Shown here: positions 32,742 to 40,719 of the stretch, piece by piece
Layout of the letters: each line of letters begins with the position of its first letter
How positions within the stretch are numbered: the first letter of the stretch is position 1
Origin: Ectothiorhodospiraceae bacterium
GTDB taxonomy: Bacteria; Pseudomonadota; Gammaproteobacteria; HK1
Assembly (NCBI GenBank): GCA_024234875.1
Contig: JACKNM010000002.1
Coordinates: 856,126-920,125, forward strand
Direction: 5' to 3'
Length of the DNA stretch: 64,000 bases
Program-made: the position numbers and the translations under genes
The notes under the pieces: generated by a model
Seen by the model: the letters and a program-made list of their open reading frames with translations, nothing else
The model's database searches: none
What the model was told of the DNA's origin: nothing

Positions 32742-33317
32742 GTGAATACTGATGATTCGAGGATGAATGACGATGCCACCGCTCCGGCCGCGCGATTGCG
32801 GGTGGACAGCATCGTCACGCCGAGCGGAGGACGCATCGGGATGTGCGCCTGCCCGGGCGCGCGCTGGATCCGACACGACGGGCTCGACCCCGAGGTCACG
32901 GTGCGCGAGGACGTGGCGGACATCGTGCGCGCGGGCGCCGAGGGGCTGATCTCGCTGATGGAGGAGGTCGAGCTGCGCCGACTCGAGCTCGACGCCCTCC
33001 CGGTCGCGGTGCGCGAGGCGGGGCTCTGGTGGATCCATCTGCCGATTCGGGACATGCAGCCGCCGGGCGCCCCGTTCGAGCGGGGGTGGCGCGAGCACGG
33101 GGCGCTGGTCCGCGAGCGACTGCGCGCCGGCGGGCACGTCGTCCTGCACTGCTTCGCCGGCCTCGGGCGCACCGGCACGGTGGCGGCGCGCCTCCTGGTC
33201 GAGCTGGGGATGCCACCGCGCGCGGCCATCACCGCGGTGCGGACGGTGCGCCCGGGAGCCATCCAGACCTTTCGCCAGGCGCTGCACGTGCGCCTGTGCC
33301 GATCCGTGCGGAACTGA
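32742..33317 (+). CDS. Protein tyrosine/dual-specificity phosphatase-like protein
   Basis: 191 residues from a GTG, or ~184 from an ATG at 32763; the GTG has GGGAGG about 15 nt upstream, so neither is certain. The catalytic P-loop HCFAGLGRTG (C-x5-R) is complete, with LVELGMPPRAAITAVRTVRPGAIQTFRQ as the following helix and Q-loop-type residues. The WPD-equivalent Asp is probably in IRDMQPPG. The protein resembles CDKN3/DSP-like small phosphatases. It converges with a kinase-containing minus-strand locus, which makes reversal of that kinase an attractive idea. Confidence 0.85.
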   Translation: MNTDDSRMNDDATAPAARLRVDSIVTPSGGRIGMCACPGARWIRHDGLDPEVTVREDVADIVRAGAEGLISLMEEVELRRLELDALPVAVREAGLWWIHLPIRDMQPPGAPFERGWREHGALVRERLRAGGHVVLHCFAGLGRTGTVAARLLVELGMPPRAAITAVRTVRPGAIQTFRQALHVRLCRSVRN

Positions 33318-33372
33318 GCTGCACGCTCGGGGCGGGCGGGGTCGGGGCAGGCGAGATCCGAACGAGCCCTGC

Positions 33373-33392
33373 ACCGCGGGAAGGCCCGCGGT
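33373..33392. terminator. Bidirectional stem-loop between phosphatase and kinase loci
   Basis: A perfect 8-bp palindrome (ACCGCGGG / CCCGCGGT) closing an AAGG loop lies between the convergent stops at 33317 and 33407. No long U-tract on either side, but its place fits transcript separation. Confidence 0.55.
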
Positions 33393-33406
33393 ATCGCAGG
33401 ACTTCC

Positions 33407-33742
33407 CTACTGGGCGCCGCCGGCGGTCTGACAGGCGCGCAGCGACCGACCGTCCCCGCGACCGCTGTCGTACACCGTGAGCTCCCACCGCCCGCTGGGC
33501 AGGTCGTGGCGCAGGATGTACGTGCCGTCGCTCGCCAGCAGCTTGTAGTAGCGGTGGTCGGCGGCGAGCCACCGGTCGACGACGTCCTCGGCCTCGACCC
33601 GCCGGGCGCCGATGAAGAAGCACCGCGGCGCGTCGTCTCCCGCCAGCGCATCGAGCGCCGGCGCGACGTGCACGGTCAGGCGGCGCCCGTCCGAGACCGT
33701 GTGCGGCGCAGGCGCGCCGCCTCGATTGCGCTCCCCGGTCAC
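33407..33742 (-). CDS. Small hypothetical protein coupled to the cNMP-GAF gene
   Basis: 111 residues from a GTG that overlaps the stop of the cNMP-GAF gene (GTGA), so translation is coupled. The N-terminal ~18 residues are polar; the rest reads as a compact domain (GRRLTVHVAPALDALAGDDAPRCFFIGARRVEAEDVVDRWLAADHRYYKLLASDGTYILRHDLPSGRWELTVYDSG) with alternating beta-strand character and a Tyr-rich centre. I do not recognise the family. There is no signal peptide. It is the last gene of the kinase locus and may be an adaptor or output of it. Confidence 0.72.
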   Translation of the reverse strand: MTGERNRGGAPAPHTVSDGRRLTVHVAPALDALAGDDAPRCFFIGARRVEAEDVVDRWLAADHRYYKLLASDGTYILRHDLPSGRWELTVYDSGRGDGRSLRACQTAGGAQ

Positions 33743-35415
33743 CGCCCGCGCCCCGGCGCGCTCGTCCCCGCCGGCGTCTGCCAGCCGTTGACCAGCACCG
33801 TGGCGCGCAGGTGGGCGACAATCGCCTTCAGCAGGGCCACGTCCTCGTCCTCGAACACCCCCTCGACACGATTGGCGAGCTCGACGATGCCGAACACCCG
33901 GTCGGACTCGTCGATCACCGGGGCGAGCAGCAACGAGCGGGTGCGCCAGTCCTCCTCGCGATCGAGCTCCGGGTCGAACCGCTCGTCCTCGTAGACGTCG
34001 GGGAGGTTCACCGTCTCGCGCGAGCGCGCGACCTCGCCGGCGACGAGCCGCGCCCGGGAGTAGCGGGTAATCGGCGGGTCGTCGTCGAGCACCGGCCCGG
34101 CGCACCACAGCGTCTCGCCGTCCGCATCGAGCACCAGCAGCCGCCCGCGCTCGCACTCGAACAGTGCCGGCAGGAGCCGACCGAGGCGCACCACCAGACC
34201 GAGGACGTCACGGGAACGGCCGACCTCGGTGGCGACCTCGAGCAGCCCGGCCATGCGCCGATAACCGCGCACGACGTCGCGGAAGAGATTGACGTTCTCG
34301 ACCGCGATCGCGGCCTGCGCGGCGAATGCGCGCAGCAGACTCTCGTCGTCCTCGGTGAAGACACCGACGTGCTTGTTGATCACCTGGACCGCGCCGAGAA
34401 CCCGCCCGGCACTGCCACGCACCGGGGCGCAGAGCACCGTCCGCGTTCGGTAGCCGGTACGCCGATCGACGTCGGCGTTGAAGCGCGCATCGCCGTACGC
34501 CTCCTCGACGTTGGCGAGGTCGTTGTGCTCGACGCACCAGCCGACCACGCCAGAGCCGACCGGCACCCGGATCTCGTGGACGTCCTCGCCCTGCGCCACC
34601 TTCGACCACAGCTCGCCGCTTGCCGGATCGACCAGGAACAGGCTCGCGCGCTCGGCATCCATCAGGCGGCTGGCCGAGTGCACCATGCGCACCAGGAGGC
34701 GATCGATGCCGCCCTCGAGGTCGCGCACCCGGGCGAGATCGAGCAGACCCGCGATCGCGGCCGGCCGCGCGTCGCCGACGCCGAGCTGGTACTGGTTCTG
34801 CTGGTACAGGAGGTTGGTCGAGCGCAGTCGCCGGGTGATCACCTCCATGAAGGCGGCAGCCACCGCCGGCAAGCTCTCGAACACGTCGGTGAGGTCGTCG
34901 TAGGTCGCGCGCAGGCACTGCACGACGTCGACCGCGCGCACCGAGGCGGAGCGCACGCCATCGTCGAAATAGCCCATCTCACCGACCGGCTCACCGGGGA
35001 ACACCCGGGCGAGCGGGATCTCGTGACCCGCCTCGTCGGTGCGAAACACCTTGCAGGTGCCGGCGGCGATGACGTAGAGGCAGGGATCGCGCTCGTCCTG
35101 GCGGATGAACGACTCCCCGGCGGGGATGGTCACCTCCTGGAACACCGCCGCCAGACGCGCCAGCTCGCGGTCACCGAGGCCGGAGAACAGGGAGCACGCG
35201 CGCAGCCGCACGGTGCGTTGCCGCTCGACCGCGCCGAGGAGGTCCTCCAGACCGACCGCGCCCGCCTCGAGCAGGATCTCCCCGATGCGGCGGCGCAGGT
35301 CGAAGTCGGAGACCGCGCCCTGACGGCCGAGGGCTTCCTCGATGTAGTCCCGGGAACACGCGAGGTACTCGCCGAGCGGTCGGGACGTGGGCGGCATCGC
35401 GCGTTCGACTGGCAT
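33739..35415 (-). CDS. Cyclic-nucleotide-binding domain protein with two GAF domains
   Basis: 558 residues from MPVERAMPPTSRPLGEY. An N-terminal ~65-residue helical segment precedes a cNMP-binding (Crp-type) domain at ~70-190 with the cassette GEMGYFDDGVRSASVRA. Two GAF domains follow: the first around ~215-370 (RLMDAERASLFLVDPASGELWSKVAQG..., IRVPVGSGVVGWCVEHNDLANVEEAYGDARFN) and the second around ~390-540 (LLPALFECERGRLLVLDADGETLWCAG..., NLPDVYEDERFDPELDREEDWRTRSLLLAPVID). No catalytic output domain is visible, so it is a multi-input sensor acting by protein contact. The gene lies 220 nt after the fused Ser/Thr kinase-cNMP gene on the same strand. Confidence 0.85.
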   Translation of the reverse strand: MPVERAMPPTSRPLGEYLACSRDYIEEALGRQGAVSDFDLRRRIGEILLEAGAVGLEDLLGAVERQRTVRLRACSLFSGLGDRELARLAAVFQEVTIPAGESFIRQDERDPCLYVIAAGTCKVFRTDEAGHEIPLARVFPGEPVGEMGYFDDGVRSASVRAVDVVQCLRATYDDLTDVFESLPAVAAAFMEVITRRLRSTNLLYQQNQYQLGVGDARPAAIAGLLDLARVRDLEGGIDRLLVRMVHSASRLMDAERASLFLVDPASGELWSKVAQGEDVHEIRVPVGSGVVGWCVEHNDLANVEEAYGDARFNADVDRRTGYRTRTVLCAPVRGSAGRVLGAVQVINKHVGVFTEDDESLLRAFAAQAAIAVENVNLFRDVVRGYRRMAGLLEVATEVGRSRDVLGLVVRLGRLLPALFECERGRLLVLDADGETLWCAGPVLDDDPPITRYSRARLVAGEVARSRETVNLPDVYEDERFDPELDREEDWRTRSLLLAPVIDESDRVFGIVELANRVEGVFEDEDVALLKAIVAHLRATVLVNGWQTPAGTSAPGRGR

Positions 35416-35635
35416 TCGGCACCCCTGCCTTGACCGCCCGGCTCCGGTCGTCCCTATCTCGCCCGGGCGCGGCGGAATTCTAGCACGCACCCGGGCGGGC
35501 CGGCGGGGACCTGGCACCCGACCAGAGGCAGCCGAACGTGAGCAAGCGCACTTCCCGCCGTCGACGAGCGCGGTCGCGAGAGGGAGTGCGCCGACCGCCG
35601 GCCGTGCACACGCCGACGACGAGCGCACACGACGG

Positions 35636-36928
35636 TCAACCCCGGACGTCGACCTTGCCCAGGGCGCCGGCGACCCGACGCGCCATCGCGCGCAGGAACG
35701 CCTTGTGGAACCGCAACTGACAGCCGACCGAGGCGCGCTCGATGAGCCCCGCGCCGACCCGGAGCACCGTTGCCTCCTCGGCCGCCACCACCCGCGCGAC
35801 CTCGTGTCCCGGCCGCACCAGGCCGACCTCGCCGAAGCTGTCGCCCGGCCCGAGCACCTCGACCTCGACCATGCCGCGACGGACCGAGACCTTGCCCGAG
35901 GCGACGACGTAGAAGCAGTCGCCGCGCCGTCCCTCGGCCAGGATCTCCTGTCCCGGGGCGAAGCGCTCCCAGGTGCTGGCCTCGAGCACGTCGAGAAGCT
36001 CCGAGGTCTCGAATCCGGCGAAGAAGCGCAGCCCCGAGAGCTGCCCGAGCCCGCGCGCGTCGGACACGTCGCGCAACGCCGCACGCACCTCGTCGTGGAC
36101 CAGGCCGATGTCCCCGGCCAGGTCCATGGCGGTGCGGTAGCGCTCGTCGGGCAGCTTGCGCAGCGTGCGGTCGACGATCCGCCCGAGCGCCTCCGGCAGG
36201 TCGGCCCGGACCTGCAGCAGCGGGGTCACCGGCTCGCGCACGATGCGGCGCGCCACCGCCGGCACGGTGTTCGCGGCGAACGGGTGGGTGCCGGTCAGCA
36301 GCTCGTAGGCCACGGACCCGAGCGAGAACAGATCGGAGCGGGTGGTGGTGACGCCCTCCACGATCTGCTCCGGCGACATGTAGCGCGGCGAGCCCAGCGC
36401 GCCCACGACCTGGGTCGAGTCGATGTCGTCGCGCTCGATGAAGGCGACGCCGAAGTCGACGATCTTCACCTGGCCGTCCTGGGTCAGCAGGATGTTCGAG
36501 GGCTTGACGTCGCGATGCACCACGCCGCGGGAATGCGCGTAGTGCAGGGCCAGCGCGCACTGCAGGAGGATGGCGGCCACGCGCTCGACCGGCAGCAGGT
36601 TGTCGGGACGACAGTAGCGCTCCAGCGTCTGCGCGTGCGGTATGTACTCCATGACGATGTAGTGGATGTCGCCGTCGACGCCGGCATCCATGGTCGTCAC
36701 GATGTTCGGGTGGCGCAGGAGTTGCGCCGCCTGCGCCTCGTTGATGAACAGCTTCTCGCGGCGGCGCGCGAGCCGCGCGTTGCCGGGGCCGCGCAGCGTC
36801 GCGACCTTCACCGCCACATCGCGCACCGTGAACGGGTCCCGGGCGAGATACACCGTCCCCATGTTGCCGTAACCGAGCTCGCGCACGAGCTCGTAACGGC
36901 CGACCGAAGTCCCGGATAGCCCCTTCAT
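35636..36928 (-). CDS. Serine/threonine protein kinase fused to a cyclic-nucleotide-binding domain
   Basis: 430 residues from MKGLSGTSVGRYELVRELG, whose ATG is preceded by GGAGG; 21 more residues upstream are possible. The Hanks-type kinase domain has the Gly loop LGYGNMGTVYLA (18-28), Lys41, HRD at 138-140 (VVHRDVKPSNILL), DFG at 158-160, and GSPRYMSPEQI as activation/P+1 loop. Residues ~310-415 are a cNMP domain (FAPGQEILAEGRRGDCFYVVASGKVSVRRGM... LGPGDSFGEVGLVRPGHEVARVVAAEEATVLRV); the phosphate-binding cassette FGE...R is partly conserved. This resembles eukaryotic PKA/PKG logic in one chain. It is divergent from sohB (113 nt) and heads the locus with the GAF protein. Confidence 0.88.
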   Translation of the reverse strand: MKGLSGTSVGRYELVRELGYGNMGTVYLARDPFTVRDVAVKVATLRGPGNARLARRREKLFINEAQAAQLLRHPNIVTTMDAGVDGDIHYIVMEYIPHAQTLERYCRPDNLLPVERVAAILLQCALALHYAHSRGVVHRDVKPSNILLTQDGQVKIVDFGVAFIERDDIDSTQVVGALGSPRYMSPEQIVEGVTTTRSDLFSLGSVAYELLTGTHPFAANTVPAVARRIVREPVTPLLQVRADLPEALGRIVDRTLRKLPDERYRTAMDLAGDIGLVHDEVRAALRDVSDARGLGQLSGLRFFAGFETSELLDVLEASTWERFAPGQEILAEGRRGDCFYVVASGKVSVRRGMVEVEVLGPGDSFGEVGLVRPGHEVARVVAAEEATVLRVGAGLIERASVGCQLRFHKAFLRAMARRVAGALGKVDVRG

Positions 36929-37041
36929 CGCCTCCGCCGCTCCACCGCGCATGCCGGCGCCGTGGTGGCGTGTCGGCCGGGTGTCGTGCATGGCATGATC
37001 GGCCCGGCCGCGCGCCGGCGCAACACCGTCAACGGAGTGGA

Positions 37042-38067
37042 ATGATGCTCGGGCTGCTGGCCGACTACGGTCTGTTCGTCGCCAAGCTGGTCACCGTGCT
37101 GGCGCTGCTGGTGGTCGCGGCGGTGGCGGTCGCCGGCGCGGCACGGCGCGAGCGCGAGGGCACCGAGCACCTGGAGGTGCGCCGTCTCGGCGAGCGCTAC
37201 GACCGGATGCAGCGCCAGATCCGCAACGCCACGCTGTCGCGCCGCGAGCTGCGGCGGGCGGCTCGACAGGACCGGCGCGAGCGCAAGGCGCACGGAGCCG
37301 AGACGCCACGGCGCCGCGTGTTCGTGCTCTCGTTCAAGGGCGATCTCCGCGCCTCCGCGGTGGCGGCACTGCGCGAGGAGGTGAGCGCGGTCCTCGCCAG
37401 CGCGCAAGACGGTGACGAGGTGCTGCTCCGGCTCGAGAACGGCGGTGGCACCGTCCACGAGCACGGGCTGGCGGCGTCGCAGCTCCTGCGGCTGAAACGC
37501 CGCGGGATCCGGCTCACGGTGGCGGTCGACAAGATCGCGGCGAGCGGCGGCTACATGATGGCCTGCGTCGCCGATCACGTCGTCGCCGCGCCGTTCGCGG
37601 TCCTCGGCTCGATCGGCGTGCTGCTCCAGCTTCCGAACTTCAACCGCCTGCTCGACGCCAACGGTGTCGACTTCGAGCAGATCAAGGGCGGGGAATACAA
37701 GCGAACCCTGACCCTGTTCGGGCGCAACACCGAGGAAGAGCGCGAGCGGGCGCGCGACCACGTGACGCAGATCCACGGGCTGTTCAAGGACTTCGTGCAC
37801 GAGCACCGCCCGCGGCTGGTCCTCGACGAGGTGGCGACCGGCGAGCACTGGTACGGCCGCCAGGCCCTCGAGCTCGGGCTGTGCGACGCGCTCGGCACGA
37901 GTGACGACTACCTGCTCGAGGCGCGAGCGGACGCGGAGCTGTTGGAGCTGCGCTGGGTGGCCCGCGGCGGCCTGGTCGAGCGGATCGGCGGAGCGCTCTC
38001 CGGCGCCGTGGACCGTGCGCGCTCCGCCCTGCACGGTCGGGCGCAGCCGGGCGAGCCACTGATTTGA
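37042..38067 (+). CDS. sohB: Probable inner-membrane serine protease SohB
   Basis: 341 residues starting MMLGLLADYGLF after GGAG. One N-terminal membrane helix (~10-32) is followed by a basic linker and an S49-type protease domain. The Ser nucleophile is Ser168 (DKIAASGGYMMACVADHVVAAPFAVLGSIGV) and the general base Lys220 (IKGGEYKRTLTLFGRN), a Ser/Lys dyad as in SohB and SppA67K. The single-domain length matches SohB rather than the tandem SppA. It probably degrades signal peptides or membrane-protein remnants at the periplasmic face. It is transcribed alone or with bolA, 90 nt downstream. Confidence 0.9.
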   Translation: MMLGLLADYGLFVAKLVTVLALLVVAAVAVAGAARREREGTEHLEVRRLGERYDRMQRQIRNATLSRRELRRAARQDRRERKAHGAETPRRRVFVLSFKGDLRASAVAALREEVSAVLASAQDGDEVLLRLENGGGTVHEHGLAASQLLRLKRRGIRLTVAVDKIAASGGYMMACVADHVVAAPFAVLGSIGVLLQLPNFNRLLDANGVDFEQIKGGEYKRTLTLFGRNTEEERERARDHVTQIHGLFKDFVHEHRPRLVLDEVATGEHWYGRQALELGLCDALGTSDDYLLEARADAELLELRWVARGGLVERIGGALSGAVDRARSALHGRAQPGEPLI

Positions 38068-38157
38068 GGGCGGCGCGGCAGGACGAGGTAGCATCGGCCG
38101 GTCGCGGGCGCGTCGAGCCCCGCCGACGCTGATGTCGCGCAAGGGAGCGAATGGCCG

Positions 38158-38472
38158 ATGAGTGTCCTCGCGAGTCTCGAGACGAAGATCCGTGACGGCC
38201 TGGCGCCGGTGCACCTCGAGGTGGTCAACGAGAGCGGCTCGCACAACGTGCCGCCCGGGTCGGAGACCCACTTCAAGGTGGTGGTGGTGGCGGACGGCTT
38301 CGAGGGCCGCAACCTGGTCCAGCGCCACCGCATGGTCTACGGGCTGGTCCGTGACGAGCTCGCCGGTGGCGTGCACGCGCTCGCCCTGCACACCTACACC
38401 GCTGGCGACTGGGCGCGTGCCAACGGCGTCGCCCCCGACTCACCGAGCTGCCGCGGCGGCAGCAAGCGCTGA
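38158..38472 (+). CDS. BolA family protein
   Basis: 104 residues. BolA fold: IRDGLAPVHLEVVNESGSHNVPPGSETHFKVVVVADGFEGRNLVQRHRMVYGLVRDEL, with the conserved central His in RHRMVYGL and the FKVVVV strand. BolA proteins bind [2Fe-2S] monothiol glutaredoxins and, in some cases, DNA, linking iron status to envelope morphology. An AAGGGAG site precedes the ATG. No glutaredoxin is in the window. A strong terminator hairpin follows. Confidence 0.9.
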   Translation: MSVLASLETKIRDGLAPVHLEVVNESGSHNVPPGSETHFKVVVVADGFEGRNLVQRHRMVYGLVRDELAGGVHALALHTYTAGDWARANGVAPDSPSCRGGSKR

Positions 38473-38477
38473 TCGCT

Positions 38478-38514
38478 CGGCGACGGGCTCCGGTGCTGGC
38501 GGAGCCCGTCGCCG
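38478..38514. terminator. Strong bidirectional terminator between bolA-like and ATP-grasp genes
   Basis: A perfect 14-bp stem (CGGCGACGGGCTCC / GGAGCCCGTCGCCG) with a 9-nt loop sits in the 47 nt between the convergent stops at 38472 and 38520. It is one of the best hairpins in the window although no U-tract follows. Confidence 0.7.
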
Positions 38515-38519
38515 CGCCC

Positions 38520-39473
38520 TCACGCCACCCGCCGCTCGCCTTCGGCCGCGCGCGCCAGCTCCTCACCGAGGTACGCGGCGAGGCGGCGCATCCCACTCAC
38601 GCCGGCGCGCGCCTCGGCCGCGGAGTTGTAATTGGTGTTGGTGTTGACGTCGTAGGTGTAGGCGTTACCGGCGCCGTCCTCGATGAACTCGAACGCCGCC
38701 ACTGCGATCGCGTTGTCGCGCATGAAGCGCCGGTAGCGCGGGACCAGGGGATGGTCGAAGCCGTCGATGATGGCGAACTTCTCCCCCACGCCGGCGTCCG
38801 CGCCCGCCGGGCAGAATGCGTCGCCGACGGCGCAGGCGTCCGCGGGACACAGCTCGAAGCCCTCGGAGGTGTCGACGCGCACCGCGTACAGGAGCTCCTG
38901 CCCCACCAGCTCGACGCGGGTGATGTGCGGGGTCGGGGCCCGCACATAGGCCTGGAGCAGCCAGACGCCGTCGACCGGGGGCTCGAGCGCCCCGTCGTCG
39001 AGCGCGCGCGCGAGCTCCGAGGTGCGTTGGAACAGATGCACCCCGAGCCCCTTTCCGGCCCGATTGTGCTTGGTGATGAAGGCGCCGTCGAAACCCTCGG
39101 CCGCCTCGAGCACCGCCGCCCGGCCGACTGCCGCGACGGTGCGCGGGGTGGGGATGCCGGCGCGCGCCAGCGCCGCGTACTGCGCGGCCTTGCTGACCTC
39201 CAGCGCGAGCGCGCGCGTCCCGTTCAGCACGCGGGCACCCGCGGCCTCCAGCCACGCCAGCACGCAGGCGGTGAGCTCGGGCGCGTACCGATGCCCGCGG
39301 GTGTGCGACGACGCGCTCATGCGGCTGTAGAAGACCCCCGGCGGCGGCGGCTCGTCGAGGGCGAGGCGGCCTTCCGCCAGGTGCCAACCGACGTGCGGCA
39401 GGTGGGCTGCCTCGAGCTCGGCGAGCAAGGGCGCGGTCCACTCGTCGTTCTCGTGGATGACGTGGATGTGCAT
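38520..39473 (-). CDS. RimK-like ATP-grasp ligase
   Basis: 317 residues from MHIHVIHENDEWTAPLL, preceded by GGAG. Recognisable segments are RVLNGTRALALEVSKAAQYAALARAGIPTPRTV (pre-ATP-grasp helix), FITKHNRAGKGLGVHLF (ATP-binding loop) and FEFIEDGAGNAYTYDVNTNTNYNSAAE with the metal-binding Asp/Asn residues. RimK-type enzymes add glutamate or another amino acid to a protein or small molecule, or ligate peptides. There is no ribosomal S6 or coenzyme gene nearby, so the acceptor is unknown. It shares a short intergenic region with the DUF72 gene in divergent orientation. Confidence 0.85.
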   Translation of the reverse strand: MHIHVIHENDEWTAPLLAELEAAHLPHVGWHLAEGRLALDEPPPPGVFYSRMSASSHTRGHRYAPELTACVLAWLEAAGARVLNGTRALALEVSKAAQYAALARAGIPTPRTVAAVGRAAVLEAAEGFDGAFITKHNRAGKGLGVHLFQRTSELARALDDGALEPPVDGVWLLQAYVRAPTPHITRVELVGQELLYAVRVDTSEGFELCPADACAVGDAFCPAGADAGVGEKFAIIDGFDHPLVPRYRRFMRDNAIAVAAFEFIEDGAGNAYTYDVNTNTNYNSAAEARAGVSGMRRLAAYLGEELARAAEGERRVA

Positions 39474-39619
39474 CGGCGGACTCCGTCGGGGAGCGAGCCC
39501 GGGCGGCTCGCAAGGGCGCTGGAATATAGGTGAGCGAGTGGCGCGCGCTGAGACGAATCGGCCATATCGACATGCCGGCGGCGCATAACCCCGCGGGTCG
39601 CCCATGTCGACCGCCTGCG

Positions 39620-39632
39620 TACAATCGCCCGA
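39620..39632 (+). promoter_or_regulatory. -10 element TACAAT; suggests leaderless DUF72 mRNA
   Basis: TACAAT at 39620-39625 is 6 nt before the ATG of the DUF72 gene, so a start site ~7 nt downstream would lie on or next to the start codon. No ribosome site is present upstream of that ATG. No clear -35 is visible. Confidence 0.4.
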
Positions 39633-40675
39633 TGCGCCCATCCGGACCCGACCAGGCCGACCTCTTCGGCGCGCCCGAGCCGCCGAGCACGCCCGACCGC
39701 GTGGCGCCGGCTGCGATTCCACCGGCGGTGGCCGACCTCGCCGCGCGGATCCCGGCGGCGATTCGGATGGGGACGTCGTCCTGGACCTTCCCGGGCTGGC
39801 GCGGACAGGTGTACCGCGAGGACGCCCCCGCGCGGGCGCTGGCGAGCCACGGCCTCGCGGCCTACGGCGCCCACCCGGCTCTGCGCGCGGTCGGGCTCGA
39901 CCGCACCTGGCATCAGCCGATGCCCGCCGACGCCTTCGCTCACCTCGCAGCCCAGGTGCCGGACGACTTCCGTTTCGTGGTCAAGCTGCATGCGGCATCG
40001 ACCAGCCCACGCGCTCCCGGCCCGCCGAGCGCCGACCGCGGCCCCAACCCGCTGTTCCTCGACCCCGCCTTCGCCCGCGACAGCGTGGTCGAGCCCGCGA
40101 TGGCCGGGCTCGGCGCGCGACTGGGCGTCGTCCTGGTCCAGTTCCCACCACTTCCGGACTCGATCGTCGCCGATCCTGCCGGCTTCGCGGCAGCGCTGGT
40201 CGACTTCGTGACCGCACTGCCGGCCGGCCCGGTGTACGCGGTCGAGCCCCGGAATCGCGGCATCCTCGGTGGGCACTACGCGCGCGCGCTGCGCGCCTGC
40301 GCGGCGGTCCACTGCCTCAACGGGCACCCCACGATGCCCCCGCTCGCCGCCCAGCTCGAGCGCTGGAGCCCACGACCCGGCCTGCCGCTAATGGTGCGAT
40401 GGAGCCTCGGTGGGACCGCGGGCTACGAGGCGATGCGCCAGCACTACGCGCCGTTCTCGCGCGTGGTGGACCCGGACCCCGCGACCCGCGCCGCCATCGC
40501 CCGCGCCTGTCTCGCGCAGACCGCGGCCGGCGGCGAGAGCCTCGTGATCGTGAACAACAAGGCCGAGGGATGCGCCCCCGGCACGGTGCTCGGAATCGCC
40601 GCCGCGCTGGTGGCGGCATTGGACGACGAGGCGGGTGAGCAGGGAACATGCGCCGTGGCGGCGCGGTCGAACTGA
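39632..40675 (+). CDS. DUF72 domain-containing protein (YecE-like)
   Basis: 347 residues. DUF72 features: IRMGTSSWTFPGWRGQVYRED near the N-terminus, a shared TIM-like barrel pattern (VPDDFRFVVKLHAA, LGVVLVQFPPLPDS, YAVEPRNRGILG) and the closing ESLVIVNNKAEGCAPGT. DUF72/YecE proteins are widespread with undefined function; a nuclease or sugar-related role has been proposed but not settled. The N-terminal 40 residues are Pro-rich and probably disordered. It precedes the M16 peptidase gene by 44 nt and may be co-transcribed with it. Confidence 0.85.
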   Translation: MRPSGPDQADLFGAPEPPSTPDRVAPAAIPPAVADLAARIPAAIRMGTSSWTFPGWRGQVYREDAPARALASHGLAAYGAHPALRAVGLDRTWHQPMPADAFAHLAAQVPDDFRFVVKLHAASTSPRAPGPPSADRGPNPLFLDPAFARDSVVEPAMAGLGARLGVVLVQFPPLPDSIVADPAGFAAALVDFVTALPAGPVYAVEPRNRGILGGHYARALRACAAVHCLNGHPTMPPLAAQLERWSPRPGLPLMVRWSLGGTAGYEAMRQHYAPFSRVVDPDPATRAAIARACLAQTAAGGESLVIVNNKAEGCAPGTVLGIAAALVAALDDEAGEQGTCAVAARSN

Positions 40676-40719
40676 CGGTCCACATTCGGCACTGCGGTGC
40701 GTCGAGCAACGAGGTTGAG

